Origin: Devosia soli
GTDB lineage: Bacteria > Pseudomonadota > Alphaproteobacteria > Rhizobiales > Devosiaceae
Direction of reading: 5' to 3'
Assembly: GCF_000970455.1 (NCBI RefSeq)
Contig: NZ_LAJG01000023.1
Span: forward strand, 1 to 64,000
Length of the DNA: 64,000 nt
Shown: piece after piece, positions 8,320 through 15,747 of the stretch
Layout: each line of letters starts with the position of its first letter
Numbering within the stretch: the stretch's first letter is position 1
Program-made: the position numbers and the translations under genes
Notes under the pieces: generated by a model
The model's database searches: none
Seen by the model: only the letters and a program-made list of their open reading frames with translations
What the model was told of the DNA's origin: nothing

Positions 8320-9156
8320 TCAGGCTCTCCGCTCAACATACCGCACCTGCCAGGCAGCAAGGAGATTGGTAGCGATCAATGTTGCGAATGCGACGACCAA
8401 AAGCACGAAGGCCAGCGCCGCCGCCGCCTCGTAGTTGTATTCGTCGAGCCGGATGAAGATCAGCAGCGAGACGATTTCGGTCAATCCGGGCAGGTTGCCC
8501 GCGATAAACACCACGGCCCCGAATTCCCCCAGCGATCTGGCGAATGAGAGCACGCAGCCGCCGATGAAGGCCGGCAGGATGGCGGGCCAGATGATGCGGC
8601 TGAACACCTGCAAGCGCGTCGCGCCCAAGGTCCGCGCGACGTTTTCGAAGTCGATGTCAACCTCTTCAAGCACCGGCTGCACCGCCCGCACCACAAAGGG
8701 AATGGAGGTAAAGGTCATGGCGCAGATGATGCCGAGCTGGGTGTAATTGACCTTGACGCCATTGGGCTCGAGAAACTGACCATACCAGCCGGTATCATCG
8801 AAAAGCGTAACCAGAACCAGACCCGCAACAGCCGTGGGGAGAGCGAAGGGTAGGTCAACCAGGGCGTCCAGAAGGCGCCGCCCCGGAAACCGATATCGCG
8901 TCAGTACCCATGCGAGGAGTAGGCCCACCACGCCGTTGATCACGGTGGCGACCAGAGCCGACCCAAAGGTGACGCGGTAAGCAGCGAGCGCACGATTGGA
9001 GCTAACGATGCGCCAGAATTCCGGCATGCCCATCCCCGCGACCTTCAGCAGCATCGCTGCCAGCGGCAAGAGGATGACAAGGGTGAGATAAAAGAGGGAC
9101 ACGCCCATCGACAGCCCGAAACCGGGCAGCAGGTGCTTGCTGCGATGCTGTGCCAT
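8320..9156 (-). CDS. cysT: Sulfate/thiosulfate ABC transporter permease CysT (CysU)
   Basis: Partner permease of CysW, 278 residues and six helices. N-terminal LLPGFGLSMG, the helix-rich core, EAA loop ENVARTLGATRLQVFSRIIW and SLGEFGAVVFIAGN are typical of CysT. Two adjacent ATGs lie at 9159 and 9156. An AGAGGG stretch sits just upstream and gives the better spacing to 9156, so that start is chosen. A longer frame up to 9210 has an unlikely Cys/His-rich leader. It lies 66 bp after the binding protein gene. Confidence 0.9.
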   Translation of the reverse strand: MAQHRSKHLLPGFGLSMGVSLFYLTLVILLPLAAMLLKVAGMGMPEFWRIVSSNRALAAYRVTFGSALVATVINGVVGLLLAWVLTRYRFPGRRLLDALVDLPFALPTAVAGLVLVTLFDDTGWYGQFLEPNGVKVNYTQLGIICAMTFTSIPFVVRAVQPVLEEVDIDFENVARTLGATRLQVFSRIIWPAILPAFIGGCVLSFARSLGEFGAVVFIAGNLPGLTEIVSLLIFIRLDEYNYEAAAALAFVLLVVAFATLIATNLLAAWQVRYVERRA

Positions 9157-9180
9157 CATGCCCTCTGGATGCCGAAAGGC

Positions 9181-9199
9181 GGCGCAGCAATGCCGCGCC
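9181..9199 (-). other. Intercistronic hairpin between binding-protein and permease genes
   Basis: GGCGC and GCGCC arms (9181-9185 and 9195-9199) enclose nine bases in the 66-bp gap between the sulfate-binding protein stop and cysT. Stem-loops at this position in ABC operons often protect the upstream mRNA, so more binding protein than permease is made. Here that role is only inferred from position. There is no U-tract, so it is not a clear terminator. Confidence 0.35.
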
Positions 9200-9222
9200 A
9201 CCCATGCCATCGGTCGATACGG

Positions 9223-10206
9223 TTATTGATTGACGAAAACCTTATCGAGCAGGCCGCCATCGGCGAAGTGCTCGCTGGTAACCTTTTCCCAGCCACCGAA
9301 TGCATCTTCCACGGTCACGAGGCGCACCTCCGGGAAGGTCGAGGCATGGGCTGCGGCGACCGACTCGTCCTGCGGGCGGTGGAAGTTGGCAGCGGCAATC
9401 TCTTGGCCTTCGGGCGTAAAGAGGAAGTCGAGGTAAGCCTTGGCGAGTTCCCGGCTGCCACGCGCATCGACAACCTTATCGACGATGGCGACGGGAAATT
9501 CGGAAAGGAAGCTCACCGACGGAACGACAGCTTGATATTTGTCCGCTCCGAGTTGCTTGACCACGGCCAGCGTCTCGGCCTCGAATGTCACGAGCACATC
9601 GCCCAACTGCCGCTCGGTGAAGGCAGTTGTTGCGGCGCGCCCACCGGTTTCGAACACCGGCACATTGGCGAATAGCTTCGTGAGAAACTCCTCGATCTTG
9701 GCTTCATCGCCAGCATATTCCTCTGTCGCCCACGCGCGGGCGGCAAGATAGGTGTACCGCCCATTTCCCGAGGTCTTGGGGTTGGGGAAAATCACCTGCA
9801 CGCCTTCGTTTGCGAGATCACCCCAGTCTGCGATGTTCTTGGGATTGCCTGCGCGCACAAGGAAGGATGGGAAAGAATAGAACGGCGCCGCATTATCGGG
9901 GAATTCGCTCGCCCAATCCGCGCTGACATACCCGCCCTCGACAAGCTTTTCGATGTCCGTCACCTGGTTGAAGGTCACGATGTCTGCCTGAAGACCCTCG
10001 AGGATAGCGCGCGCCTGCGCCGAAGAGCCGGCATGCGACTGGTTGACCGTCACTGTGGCGCCCGTTGTCGTATAAGCAGCGTTCTCGGCCTCAAACAATT
10101 CGCGCGCGATATCGTATGAAGCGTTGAGGATATCGGTCGGCTGCGCCAGGACAGGGACGCTGCTGAGGGCGAGAGCAGCAAAGGTGGAGAAAATGAGCTT
10201 ATGCAT
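9223..10206 (-). CDS. Periplasmic sulfate-binding protein (Sbp/CysP family)
   Basis: Substrate-binding subunit of the sulfate ABC importer, 327 residues. A signal peptide of about 21 residues ends ...SSVPVLA before QPTDILNASYD. Family segments are LNASYDIARELFE, NQSHAGSSAQARAILEGL (the anion-binding Ser/Gly-rich turn) and NPKTSGNGRYTYLAA. The mature protein fits sulfate-binding proteins, but sulfate and thiosulfate specificity cannot be separated. The ATG at 10206 replaces a TTG three codons upstream. It is first in sbp-cysT-cysW. Confidence 0.92.
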   Translation of the reverse strand: MHKLIFSTFAALALSSVPVLAQPTDILNASYDIARELFEAENAAYTTTGATVTVNQSHAGSSAQARAILEGLQADIVTFNQVTDIEKLVEGGYVSADWASEFPDNAAPFYSFPSFLVRAGNPKNIADWGDLANEGVQVIFPNPKTSGNGRYTYLAARAWATEEYAGDEAKIEEFLTKLFANVPVFETGGRAATTAFTERQLGDVLVTFEAETLAVVKQLGADKYQAVVPSVSFLSEFPVAIVDKVVDARGSRELAKAYLDFLFTPEGQEIAAANFHRPQDESVAAAHASTFPEVRLVTVEDAFGGWEKVTSEHFADGGLLDKVFVNQ

Positions 10207-10308
10207 GGGACGCAAATTCCAAGAGCGAAACGGATCTGGAATACGGTGATGCGGCGCGCTCAGCCTACGGTAAAGAGCTAAACGACTGCCCCGGATGAGT
10301 AATTCAGC

Positions 10309-10324
10309 CTGGCTTTCGAGCCAG
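10309..10324. other. UUCG-type hairpin between EamA gene and sulfate operon
   Basis: CTGGCT-TTCG-AGCCAG forms a six-pair stem with a stable tetraloop. It lies in the roughly 140-bp gap after the EamA gene stop and before the sulfate operon start on the minus strand. It may mark the EamA transcript end or lie in the sulfate operon leader. No U-tract follows on the minus strand. Confidence 0.35.
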
Positions 10325-10349
10325 CAAAGCCGTTGCGTCGCTGCTCAAC

Positions 10350-11276
10350 TCAGCGCGATTTTGTTTCAGATGGGCGAGGCCGGACGGTCAGTTGCTCGCC
10401 GTATTTTGCAATCCCGATGCCGGAAACAACCAGCAACAGCGCAAGCACCAGATATAGAGTCAGTTCCGCCTTGCCCAAAGCCACGAGATAGACAGCCGTC
10501 AGAACCGGCGTCAGGAAGCTGACAACGCCGATCAACTGCGCATCGCCCTTCTTCATGCCGAAATCCCACATCGCATATGCCAGCGCAAAAAAGATCGAGG
10601 CAAAGGCGATGACGGCGAGACTGACACCCGGAGCAGGTGGCGCGCCGAGAGCAAACAGCCAGACGGCACCATTGATGACGCTGCTAGCCAAAAAGACAAC
10701 GCCGAGAAAATTGCTGCTCGTTGCTGGATAGCGCGCAGCCATGGCTGAGAATACCGCCCAGCTCACCGCAGAGATCGCTGCCCATCCATGCCCTGGCATC
10801 AGGTGAAAAGCGCCGGCGGCGAGACCTTTGCCAACGAGAAGCGCAACAATTCCCGACAATCCCAGCGCTCCGGCTAAGGCATGAAACCAGCGGAAGCGTC
10901 GCCCCAGCGACAAGGTCGTTAAAATGACGACCAGCAAGGGCCAGGTATAGATGATCAGCGTCGCTTCGAGCGGCGGCGCCTGCTGCAGGGCGGCAACCCA
11001 TGTCAGATTATGCCCACCGATGCCGAAGATGCCGAGTAGATAGAGCCAGATGGGAACCCGTTTCAGCTCCGGGAGCGGATTGTGCCGTCGCGCGACCCAG
11101 AGCGCCAAGAAAACCAGCGCCCCGACGCCGTCTCCCAGTGCCACATAGAGAAAAGGATGCACTCCGTCGACCGAGGCAACGATCGGCGCCGTCATGGACC
11201 AGATGAAAACAGCAGCAACGCCACCCGCCGTGCCCCAGCGCGACGCCCGTTGCAGAGTGAATGGATGCAAGTCCAT
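10350..11276 (-). CDS. EamA/DMT-family drug-metabolite transporter
   Basis: Inner-membrane transporter of 308 residues with two EamA repeats, about ten helices in all. The first repeat begins at GGVAAVFIWSMTAPIVA and holds LQQAPPLEATLIIYTWPLLVV; the second begins at HGWAAISAVSWAVFSAMAARY and ends near LVSGIGIAKYG. The PLEA..I.YTWPL pattern is typical of the family. The substrate is unknown; relatives export amino acids, nucleosides or other metabolites. It starts 14 bases after the rimO terminator hairpin, so it has a very short leader or depends on read-through from rimO. Confidence 0.85.
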   Translation of the reverse strand: MDLHPFTLQRASRWGTAGGVAAVFIWSMTAPIVASVDGVHPFLYVALGDGVGALVFLALWVARRHNPLPELKRVPIWLYLLGIFGIGGHNLTWVAALQQAPPLEATLIIYTWPLLVVILTTLSLGRRFRWFHALAGALGLSGIVALLVGKGLAAGAFHLMPGHGWAAISAVSWAVFSAMAARYPATSSNFLGVVFLASSVINGAVWLFALGAPPAPGVSLAVIAFASIFFALAYAMWDFGMKKGDAQLIGVVSFLTPVLTAVYLVALGKAELTLYLVLALLLVVSGIGIAKYGEQLTVRPRPSETKSR

Positions 11277-11289
11277 GCGGGGATGCCAG

Positions 11290-11311
11290 AAAAAACCCCG
11301 CTTTCGCGGGG
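11290..11311 (-). terminator. Rho-independent terminator of rimO
   Basis: Reading the minus strand, CCCCGC-GAAA-GCGGGG is followed by six U. The stem is perfect with a GNRA tetraloop. It lies 12 bases after the rimO stop and directly before the EamA gene. Confidence 0.9.
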
Positions 11312-11323
11312 ATGGAGGGGAAC

Positions 11324-12649
11324 CTAGTGCGTCGCCGGCCTTGCGAAGAGATCGTATTCGTCATTGTCGGTGACAGTCACCGAAACGATGTCGCCGATCT
11401 TGATGCCGGTCGCGTTGTCGACGATCACCTGGCCGTCGATCTCCGGTGCGTCCCACTTGGAGCGGGCAATGGCGCGGTTCTCTTCTGGGCGGACATCGTC
11501 GACGATGACTTCGATTGTGCGGCCAACTTTTTTCTGAAGCTGGTGGAACGATACGTTCTGCGCCACTTCCATCAACTGGGCAAAGCGCTCTTCCTTGACT
11601 TCGTCTGGCACGATGCCTTCAAGTTCGTTGGCCGTAGCGCCCGTCACCGGCTCATACTTGAAGCAACCGGCACGATCGATCTCGGCCTCCTCGATAAAGT
11701 CGAGCAGCATTTCGAAATCTTCTTCGGTTTCGCCGGGGAAGCCCACGATAAAGTTCGAGCGCACAGTCAGGTCGGGCACCTGGCGCTTCCAGTCGAGAAT
11801 GCGGTTGAGCGTCTTTTCCTGGTGGGCCGGGCGGCGCATGGCCTTGAGCACGTTCGGAGAGGCGTGCTGGAACGGGATGTCGAGATAGGGCAGGACGAGA
11901 CCTTCGGCCATCAGCTCCATCACCGGGTCGACATGGGGGTAGGGGTAGACATAATGGAGGCGAACCCACGCGCCGAGCTCGCCCAGCTCCTTGGCAAGGT
12001 CATAGAACTTGGCCTTGACGTCGCGCCCACGATATTTCGAGGTAGCGTATTTCAGATCGAGACCATAGGCGCTCGTGTCCTGCGAGATGACCAACAGCTC
12101 CTTGACGCCCGAACGGATCAACCCCTCGGCTTCCGACAAGATACCAGCAGCCGGACGCGAGGCGAGGTCGCCGCGGATCTGGGGGATGATGCAGAAGGAG
12201 CAGCGATTGTTGCAGCCCTCGGAAATCTTGAGATAGGCATAGTGCCGCGGCGTCAGCTTCAGCCCGCTCTCAGGAACGAGGTCGACGAACTTGTTCGGCA
12301 CCGGCGGCAAATGATCGTGCACCGCCGAGACAACGCTCTCATACTGATGAGGGCCGGTAATCGCGAGCACGTTCGGATGGGTTTCGCGGATCAGGCTCTC
12401 CTCGACGCCGAGGCAACCCGTAACGATGACGCGACCATTTTCGTTCAGCGCTTCGCCGATCGCTTCAAGACTTTCCTGCTTGGCGCTATCGAGAAAGCCG
12501 CAGGTGTTGACCAGGACGATATCCGCGCCAGCATAGTCGCGGCTGAACGAATAACCCTGCGCCCGCAGGGTTGTCATGATGCGTTCGCTGTCGACGAGCG
12601 CCTTGGGGCAGCCGAGGCTGACTAAACCGATTTTAGGCGCCTGAGTCAT
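11324..12649 (-). CDS. rimO: Ribosomal protein S12 methylthiotransferase RimO
   Basis: Radical-SAM enzyme that adds a methylthio group to an aspartate of ribosomal protein S12. It has 441 residues. The N-terminal MTTase domain has iron-sulfur cysteines Cys14, Cys50 and Cys79. The radical-SAM cluster is C146-NNR-C150-SF-C153. A C-terminal TRAM domain covers about 375-440. [12 protein letters not shown] near the start is the RimO-specific form that separates it from MiaB. The ATG at 12649 is chosen over an in-frame upstream ATG at 12667 that adds six atypical residues. Confidence 0.95.
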   Translation of the reverse strand: MTQAPKIGLVSLGCPKALVDSERIMTTLRAQGYSFSRDYAGADIVLVNTCGFLDSAKQESLEAIGEALNENGRVIVTGCLGVEESLIRETHPNVLAITGPHQYESVVSAVHDHLPPVPNKFVDLVPESGLKLTPRHYAYLKISEGCNNRCSFCIIPQIRGDLASRPAAGILSEAEGLIRSGVKELLVISQDTSAYGLDLKYATSKYRGRDVKAKFYDLAKELGELGAWVRLHYVYPYPHVDPVMELMAEGLVLPYLDIPFQHASPNVLKAMRRPAHQEKTLNRILDWKRQVPDLTVRSNFIVGFPGETEEDFEMLLDFIEEAEIDRAGCFKYEPVTGATANELEGIVPDEVKEERFAQLMEVAQNVSFHQLQKKVGRTIEVIVDDVRPEENRAIARSKWDAPEIDGQVIVDNATGIKIGDIVSVTVTDNDEYDLFARPATH

Positions 12650-12791
12650 GCGCGTGCAAAGGTCCAAAACTGTGGATGAGTTGGCCGCGTCATATAGAAA
12701 CTTTGACGGTTACGCAATGTTACTGCCCCGCCGAATAGGCGGATCAGACCTGCCTTGGGCGGTGGACACGTGATCTTGAATGTTGAATCTG

Positions 12792-12818
12792 CTGAACAGT
12801 GCGTTCTGCAATGTTCAG
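12792..12818. promoter_or_regulatory. Inverted repeat upstream of doxX, possible operator
   Basis: CTGAACA and TGTTCAG are perfect seven-base arms separated by 13 bases, about 75 bp before the DoxX start. A second small palindrome, CCTAGGCTAGG, lies at about 12834-12844. The position in the 244-bp rimO/doxX divergent region suits a repressor or activator site. The cognate regulator is unknown. Confidence 0.4.
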
Positions 12819-12893
12819 TTTTTGTAACCTCCCGCCTAGGCTAGGCGTCTTGAGTCCGCGCCAACGAGGCGCTGCACGGGAGTATAAAAAACA

Positions 12894-13271
12894 ATGTTCG
12901 ATCGTCTCTCCGCCTATGCGCCGCAGGCCCTCGCCGTGCTGCGTATCGTCACAGCGCTGCTGTTCTTCCTCCATGGCACCCAGAAGCTGCTCGGCTTCCC
13001 GGCAGCGGAATTTTCCCCGCCGACATTCTCGATCTTCTGGTTTGCCGGCCTTATCGAAATCGTCACCAGCATTCTGATCGCCATCGGCTTTTTCACCCGT
13101 CCGGCTGCGTTTCTCGCTTCCGGTACTATGGCCGTTGCCTATTGGATGGTTCACGCTCCCGGCAATCTCTTCCCGACCAACAATGGCGGCGATGCAGCGA
13201 TCCTGTTCTGCTTCGTGTTCCTTTATCTCGTCTTTGCCGGCCCAGGCGCCTGGAGCGTCAACAAGAAGTAG
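12894..13271 (+). CDS. DoxX-family membrane protein
   Basis: Small inner-membrane protein of 125 residues with four predicted helices. The N terminus has the family pattern LAVLRIVTALLFFLHGTQKLLGFP. ASGTMAVAYWMVHAP and NNGGDAAILFCFVFLYLVFAGPG follow; the latter is the DoxX signature. DoxX-like proteins are linked to thiol and oxidative stress in some bacteria, but the biochemical role is unclear. A GGGAG element lies 10 bases before the ATG. It is monocistronic, between an operator-like repeat and a terminator. Confidence 0.88.
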   Translation: MFDRLSAYAPQALAVLRIVTALLFFLHGTQKLLGFPAAEFSPPTFSIFWFAGLIEIVTSILIAIGFFTRPAAFLASGTMAVAYWMVHAPGNLFPTNNGGDAAILFCFVFLYLVFAGPGAWSVNKK

Positions 13272-13291
13272 TTTTCGCTTCCGTCGAAACG

Positions 13292-13321
13292 AAAAGGCCG
13301 CCCCTGGGGCGGCCTTTTTTT
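13292..13321 (+). terminator. Bidirectional terminator between doxX and the DUF4282 gene
   Basis: AAGGCCGCCC and GGGCGGCCTT arms close a tiny loop. The stem is followed by seven T on the plus strand and preceded by an A-tract that serves the minus strand. It sits 20 bases after the DoxX stop and one base before the convergent gene's stop. Confidence 0.88.
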
Positions 13322-13322
13322 G

Positions 13323-13838
13323 TCAGGTAATGGGCGAGGATGGCGTGCGCTTGGGTTTGAAAGGTTCCCCCGCGGTTGTGGAAGGCTCGCGCTGAATGTC
13401 ATCCTCAGGCGTCACGCGCGGTGGCGCTTCGGTTGCTGGTGAATAATAGTCGTCCGCCTCAGCATAATCGGTATCCTCGCCTTCCTCTGCGAGATCGCGG
13501 ATGGCATCGCGCACCTCGTCGAGCAGCGAGGCCGAATAGCGCTTGCGATTGACGCTTTCGCCCGTGGCCTCATGCGCCTTGAACCAAACCAGCAGCGCTT
13601 CGCAACCGATACGCAACGCCACGAATGCAGCGAGCCCGAACACTACGATCTCGAGAATGCCCCAGAGGCCGTCACCAAAACCGCTGCCGAACCGGAAGAA
13701 GAAGTGGCTCACGGCCCAGAGCAGAATGGAAGCCAGCCCAAGCGCATAGAGAATTGGAACCAGCTTCGGAGACAGGATGGCATCGAGCTTGAACAGCGTC
13801 TGGCGGGTGAGTAGGCGTTTGAGATCGTCCGTTGTCAT
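13323..13838 (-). CDS. DUF4282 domain membrane protein
   Basis: 171 residues. Two predicted membrane helices at about 26-48 and 58-82 are followed by RIGCEALLVWFKAHE, the conserved ending of DUF4282 (an Arg-x-x-x-Glu in the second helix and FKxHE). The C-terminal 75 residues are acidic and proline-rich and probably disordered in the cytoplasm. Function is unknown. It is convergent with doxX and shares its terminator. lipB lies 42 bases upstream on the same strand, so the two could be cotranscribed. Confidence 0.75.
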   Translation of the reverse strand: MTTDDLKRLLTRQTLFKLDAILSPKLVPILYALGLASILLWAVSHFFFRFGSGFGDGLWGILEIVVFGLAAFVALRIGCEALLVWFKAHEATGESVNRKRYSASLLDEVRDAIRDLAEEGEDTDYAEADDYYSPATEAPPRVTPEDDIQREPSTTAGEPFKPKRTPSSPIT

Positions 13839-13880
13839 GCCGAAATCCTCGATTCGGAGAGTGGTGCCATGCTTAGAGGT

Positions 13881-14618
13881 TCACGCGACCGAGGCAAGAG
13901 CGCTTGGCACCGAGACGGTCGGGCCAAAAATCGCCTCGAATGACGCCCGTAAAACCGAATCGACTTCGGCCATCGAGACCAGCTGCCCCAGATCTTCGAA
14001 GCTCGTTACACCCTGGTCGGTGATTCCACAGGGCACAATGCCGTTGTAGTGATGGAGGTCGGGGTCGACATTGACAGAAATCCCATGGAACGTAACCCAC
14101 TTACGGACACGCACGCCGATGGCAGCGATCTTGTCCTCGCGTCCCAAACCCTTGTCGGGCCGCTGCACCCAGACACCGACCCGGCCCTCGCGGCGCTCCC
14201 CGGTGATGTTGTGCGCGGCAAGCGTCTCGATCACCCATTGCTCGAGCCCCTGAACAAGGCAGCGGACATCGCGGCCACGCTGCGTCAGATCGAGCATCAC
14301 GTAGGCCACCCGCTGCCCCGGTCCATGATATGTATATTGCCCGCCACGCCCGGCCGCGTGCACGGGGAATCGCGCATTGATCAGATCAGCCGGCTGCGCA
14401 GATGTGCCGCCGGTATAAAGCGGCGGGTGTTCGAGCAGCCACACCGCCTCCGGCGCTTCGCCAGATGCTACCAAAGCTGCGCGTCGCTCCATTGCCGCTA
14501 GCGTTGCTTCATACGCCTGGAGGCCGTCGAGATGCGCCCATTCTACCTTTTGTCCGTCTGTTCGTGACAGCTTCGACCGAATTTGGCACGCCGCGTCGCT
14601 TGTTGTTAAGACTTCCAT
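13881..14618 (-). CDS. lipB: Lipoyl(octanoyl) transferase
   Basis: Moves the octanoyl group from octanoyl-ACP to lipoyl domains of 2-oxoacid dehydrogenases and GcvH. It has 245 residues. Family motifs are [38 protein letters not shown] and the catalytic GIVPCGI with Cys187. The catalytic Lys163 lies in KIAAIGVRV. The ATG at 14618 is used; a TTG two codons upstream is possible. No strong ribosome site is visible. It is divergent from the SPOA gene. Confidence 0.94.
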   Translation of the reverse strand: MEVLTTSDAACQIRSKLSRTDGQKVEWAHLDGLQAYEATLAAMERRAALVASGEAPEAVWLLEHPPLYTGGTSAQPADLINARFPVHAAGRGGQYTYHGPGQRVAYVMLDLTQRGRDVRCLVQGLEQWVIETLAAHNITGERREGRVGVWVQRPDKGLGREDKIAAIGVRVRKWVTFHGISVNVDPDLHHYNGIVPCGITDQGVTSFEDLGQLVSMAEVDSVLRASFEAIFGPTVSVPSALASVA

Positions 14619-14695
14619 AACCAAGCCTGAGCAATCCTTAATTCATGAAGCCCGCCGGCATCCGGCCCGGCAGCCCATCCCTAAGATCTCTATCT

Positions 14696-14929
14696 ATGAG
14701 CACGCTCGACAATATTGAAGTCGACATCACCGTTGAACTCGGTGCAACGGTCATGCCCATCCACCATTTGCTGCGCATGGGTCGCGGCGCGGTCATCGAA
14801 CTCGAGCAGACCGAAAACGACCCGCTTTCCATATACGCCAACCATACCCTCATCGCCCGCGGCGAAGTGAACGTCGAGGATGGTCAGCTGCGCGTGCTCG
14901 TCACTGAAAAGGTCTATAAGCACGGCTGA
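14696..14929 (+). CDS. Orphan FliN-like SPOA-domain protein
   Basis: 77 residues that are almost entirely one SPOA (surface presentation of antigens) domain. VDITVELGATVMPIHHLLRM, GAVIELEQTENDPLSIYANH and IARGEVNVEDGQLRVLVTE match the C-terminal domain of FliN, the flagellar switch protein. Normal FliN has an N-terminal extension that is absent here. No other flagellar or type III secretion gene occurs in the window. It could be a true minimal FliN encoded away from the flagellar cluster, or a domain reused elsewhere. The ATG at 14696 starts directly before the domain; an in-frame ATG at 14645 adds a basic, atypical leader. Confidence 0.75.
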   Translation: MSTLDNIEVDITVELGATVMPIHHLLRMGRGAVIELEQTENDPLSIYANHTLIARGEVNVEDGQLRVLVTEKVYKHG

Positions 14930-14976
14930 CTTATCCACACATCAAAGCCACCTGAAAGAATTCTCCATTTAGGTGC

Positions 14977-15005
14977 TTGAGGTTCGCCAAGTCCTTTGCT
15001 ACATC
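14977..15005 (+). promoter_or_regulatory. Possible sigma70 promoter of tRNA-Leu(GAG)
   Basis: TTGAGG (14977-14982), a 17-base spacer and TACATC (15000-15005) lie 47 bases before the mature tRNA 5' end. Both boxes are imperfect. The spacing is ideal. Confidence 0.35.
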
Positions 15006-15051
15006 CCCACTCGCTTCAGGCGCTTCGGCGCAGAAGCTTCTACCACACAGT

Positions 15052-15136
15052 GCGGTCGTGGCGGAATTGGTAGACGCGCAGCGTTGAGGTCGCTGTGCCG
15101 TGAGGCGTGGAAGTTCGAGTCTTCTCGACCGCACCA
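15052..15136 (+). tRNA. tRNA-Leu(GAG)
   Basis: Complete class II tRNA with the CCA end encoded. The acceptor GCGGTCG pairs with CGACCGC, with discriminator A and CCA at 15134-15136. The anticodon arm is CAGCG-TTGAGGT-CGCTG, giving anticodon GAG, which reads CUC and CUU. The long variable arm with its GTGAGG core is typical of tRNA-Leu. The T arm contains the TTCGAGT loop. CUC is the commonest leucine codon in the surrounding genes. Confidence 0.96.
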
Positions 15137-15159
15137 TTCTTTCCCAGCGGGAAAGAAAC

Positions 15160-15187
15160 AAAAAGCTGCCTGCGGGCGGCTTTTTTG
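15160..15187 (+). terminator. Terminator of tRNA-Leu(GAG)
   Basis: AGCTGCC-TGCG-GGCGGCT is followed by T6-G-T4. Just before it, 15137-15157 forms a perfect nine-pair hairpin (TTCTTTCCC-AGC-GGGAAAGAA) that abuts the CCA and may help 3' processing. Confidence 0.87.
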
Positions 15188-15247
15188 TTTTAGGCGTCGG
15201 ATATCATCTGCAGTCCCGGAAGGCCTTCGCCGTAAGCGTCGCTATGC

Positions 15248-15595
15248 TCAGCCTTCCTTGGTATTCTGCGCCCTGAAGCGCCAAGCATCTTCGAGCCTTA
15301 GTCCGAGCTCTTCGTCCTCGATAGCGTCGAGGCGAACGAGAACCGCGTCATAGCCGATATAGTGATCCGTCTCGAAATAAATGCCGGGCGAAATTTCCAT
15401 TAGCAGCACTTTTTGTTCGAGCGGGCACTGCAGAACGATCGTTGAAGCATCGAGCTGACGGACAAAGCTCCGGCCTTTGACCGTAAGGGCAGGGGTCCCG
15501 TAGCTTGTTGCTCGTTCGATGTTTGCAAGCCCGCGTGAACTTGCCAGCTTTTCGATGCGCGCAAAGGCGGCTGCAAGGTCGGCATTTGAACTCAT
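15248..15595 (-). CDS. MmcQ/YjbR-family protein
   Basis: 115-residue protein of the MmcQ/YjbR (CyaY-like double-wing) fold, sometimes called DNA-binding although its role is unproven. Family features are the SYGTPALTVKGRSFVRQLD strand region, a hydrophobic centre (TIVLQCPLEQKVLLME) and the ending DELGLRLEDAWRFRA-like segment. Two in-frame ATGs exist. The upstream one (15607) is part of GGAG, which sits six bases before the ATG at 15595, so 15595 is the start. It stands alone, convergent with the tRNA unit. Confidence 0.82.
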   Translation of the reverse strand: MSSNADLAAAFARIEKLASSRGLANIERATSYGTPALTVKGRSFVRQLDASTIVLQCPLEQKVLLMEISPGIYFETDHYIGYDAVLVRLDAIEDEELGLRLEDAWRFRAQNTKEG

Positions 15596-15747
15596 CGCAA
15601 TCTCCATCGTGCTCGGTCTGCTGCAAATGGGCGGCAGACATGTGAAAATTGGAAGAAAACTTCGGGCCTCTAGTCTGGCGCCTTTGGTCTTGATTGGCTA
15701 CTGCTTGCCTTGCCCCTGAAACACCCAGGATACGCAAAGGGCTCCCG

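Noticed and set aside
11261-12625. Long plus-strand frame across rimO
   Set aside because: Antisense shadow of rimO; the product is Asp/His/Val-rich, typical of reverse-strand reading, with no ribosome site.
15598-15747. Mg2+ riboswitch or leader ORF before mgtE
   Set aside because: The 150-base leader lacks recognisable M-box or ykoK elements and has no Pro-rich leader peptide.
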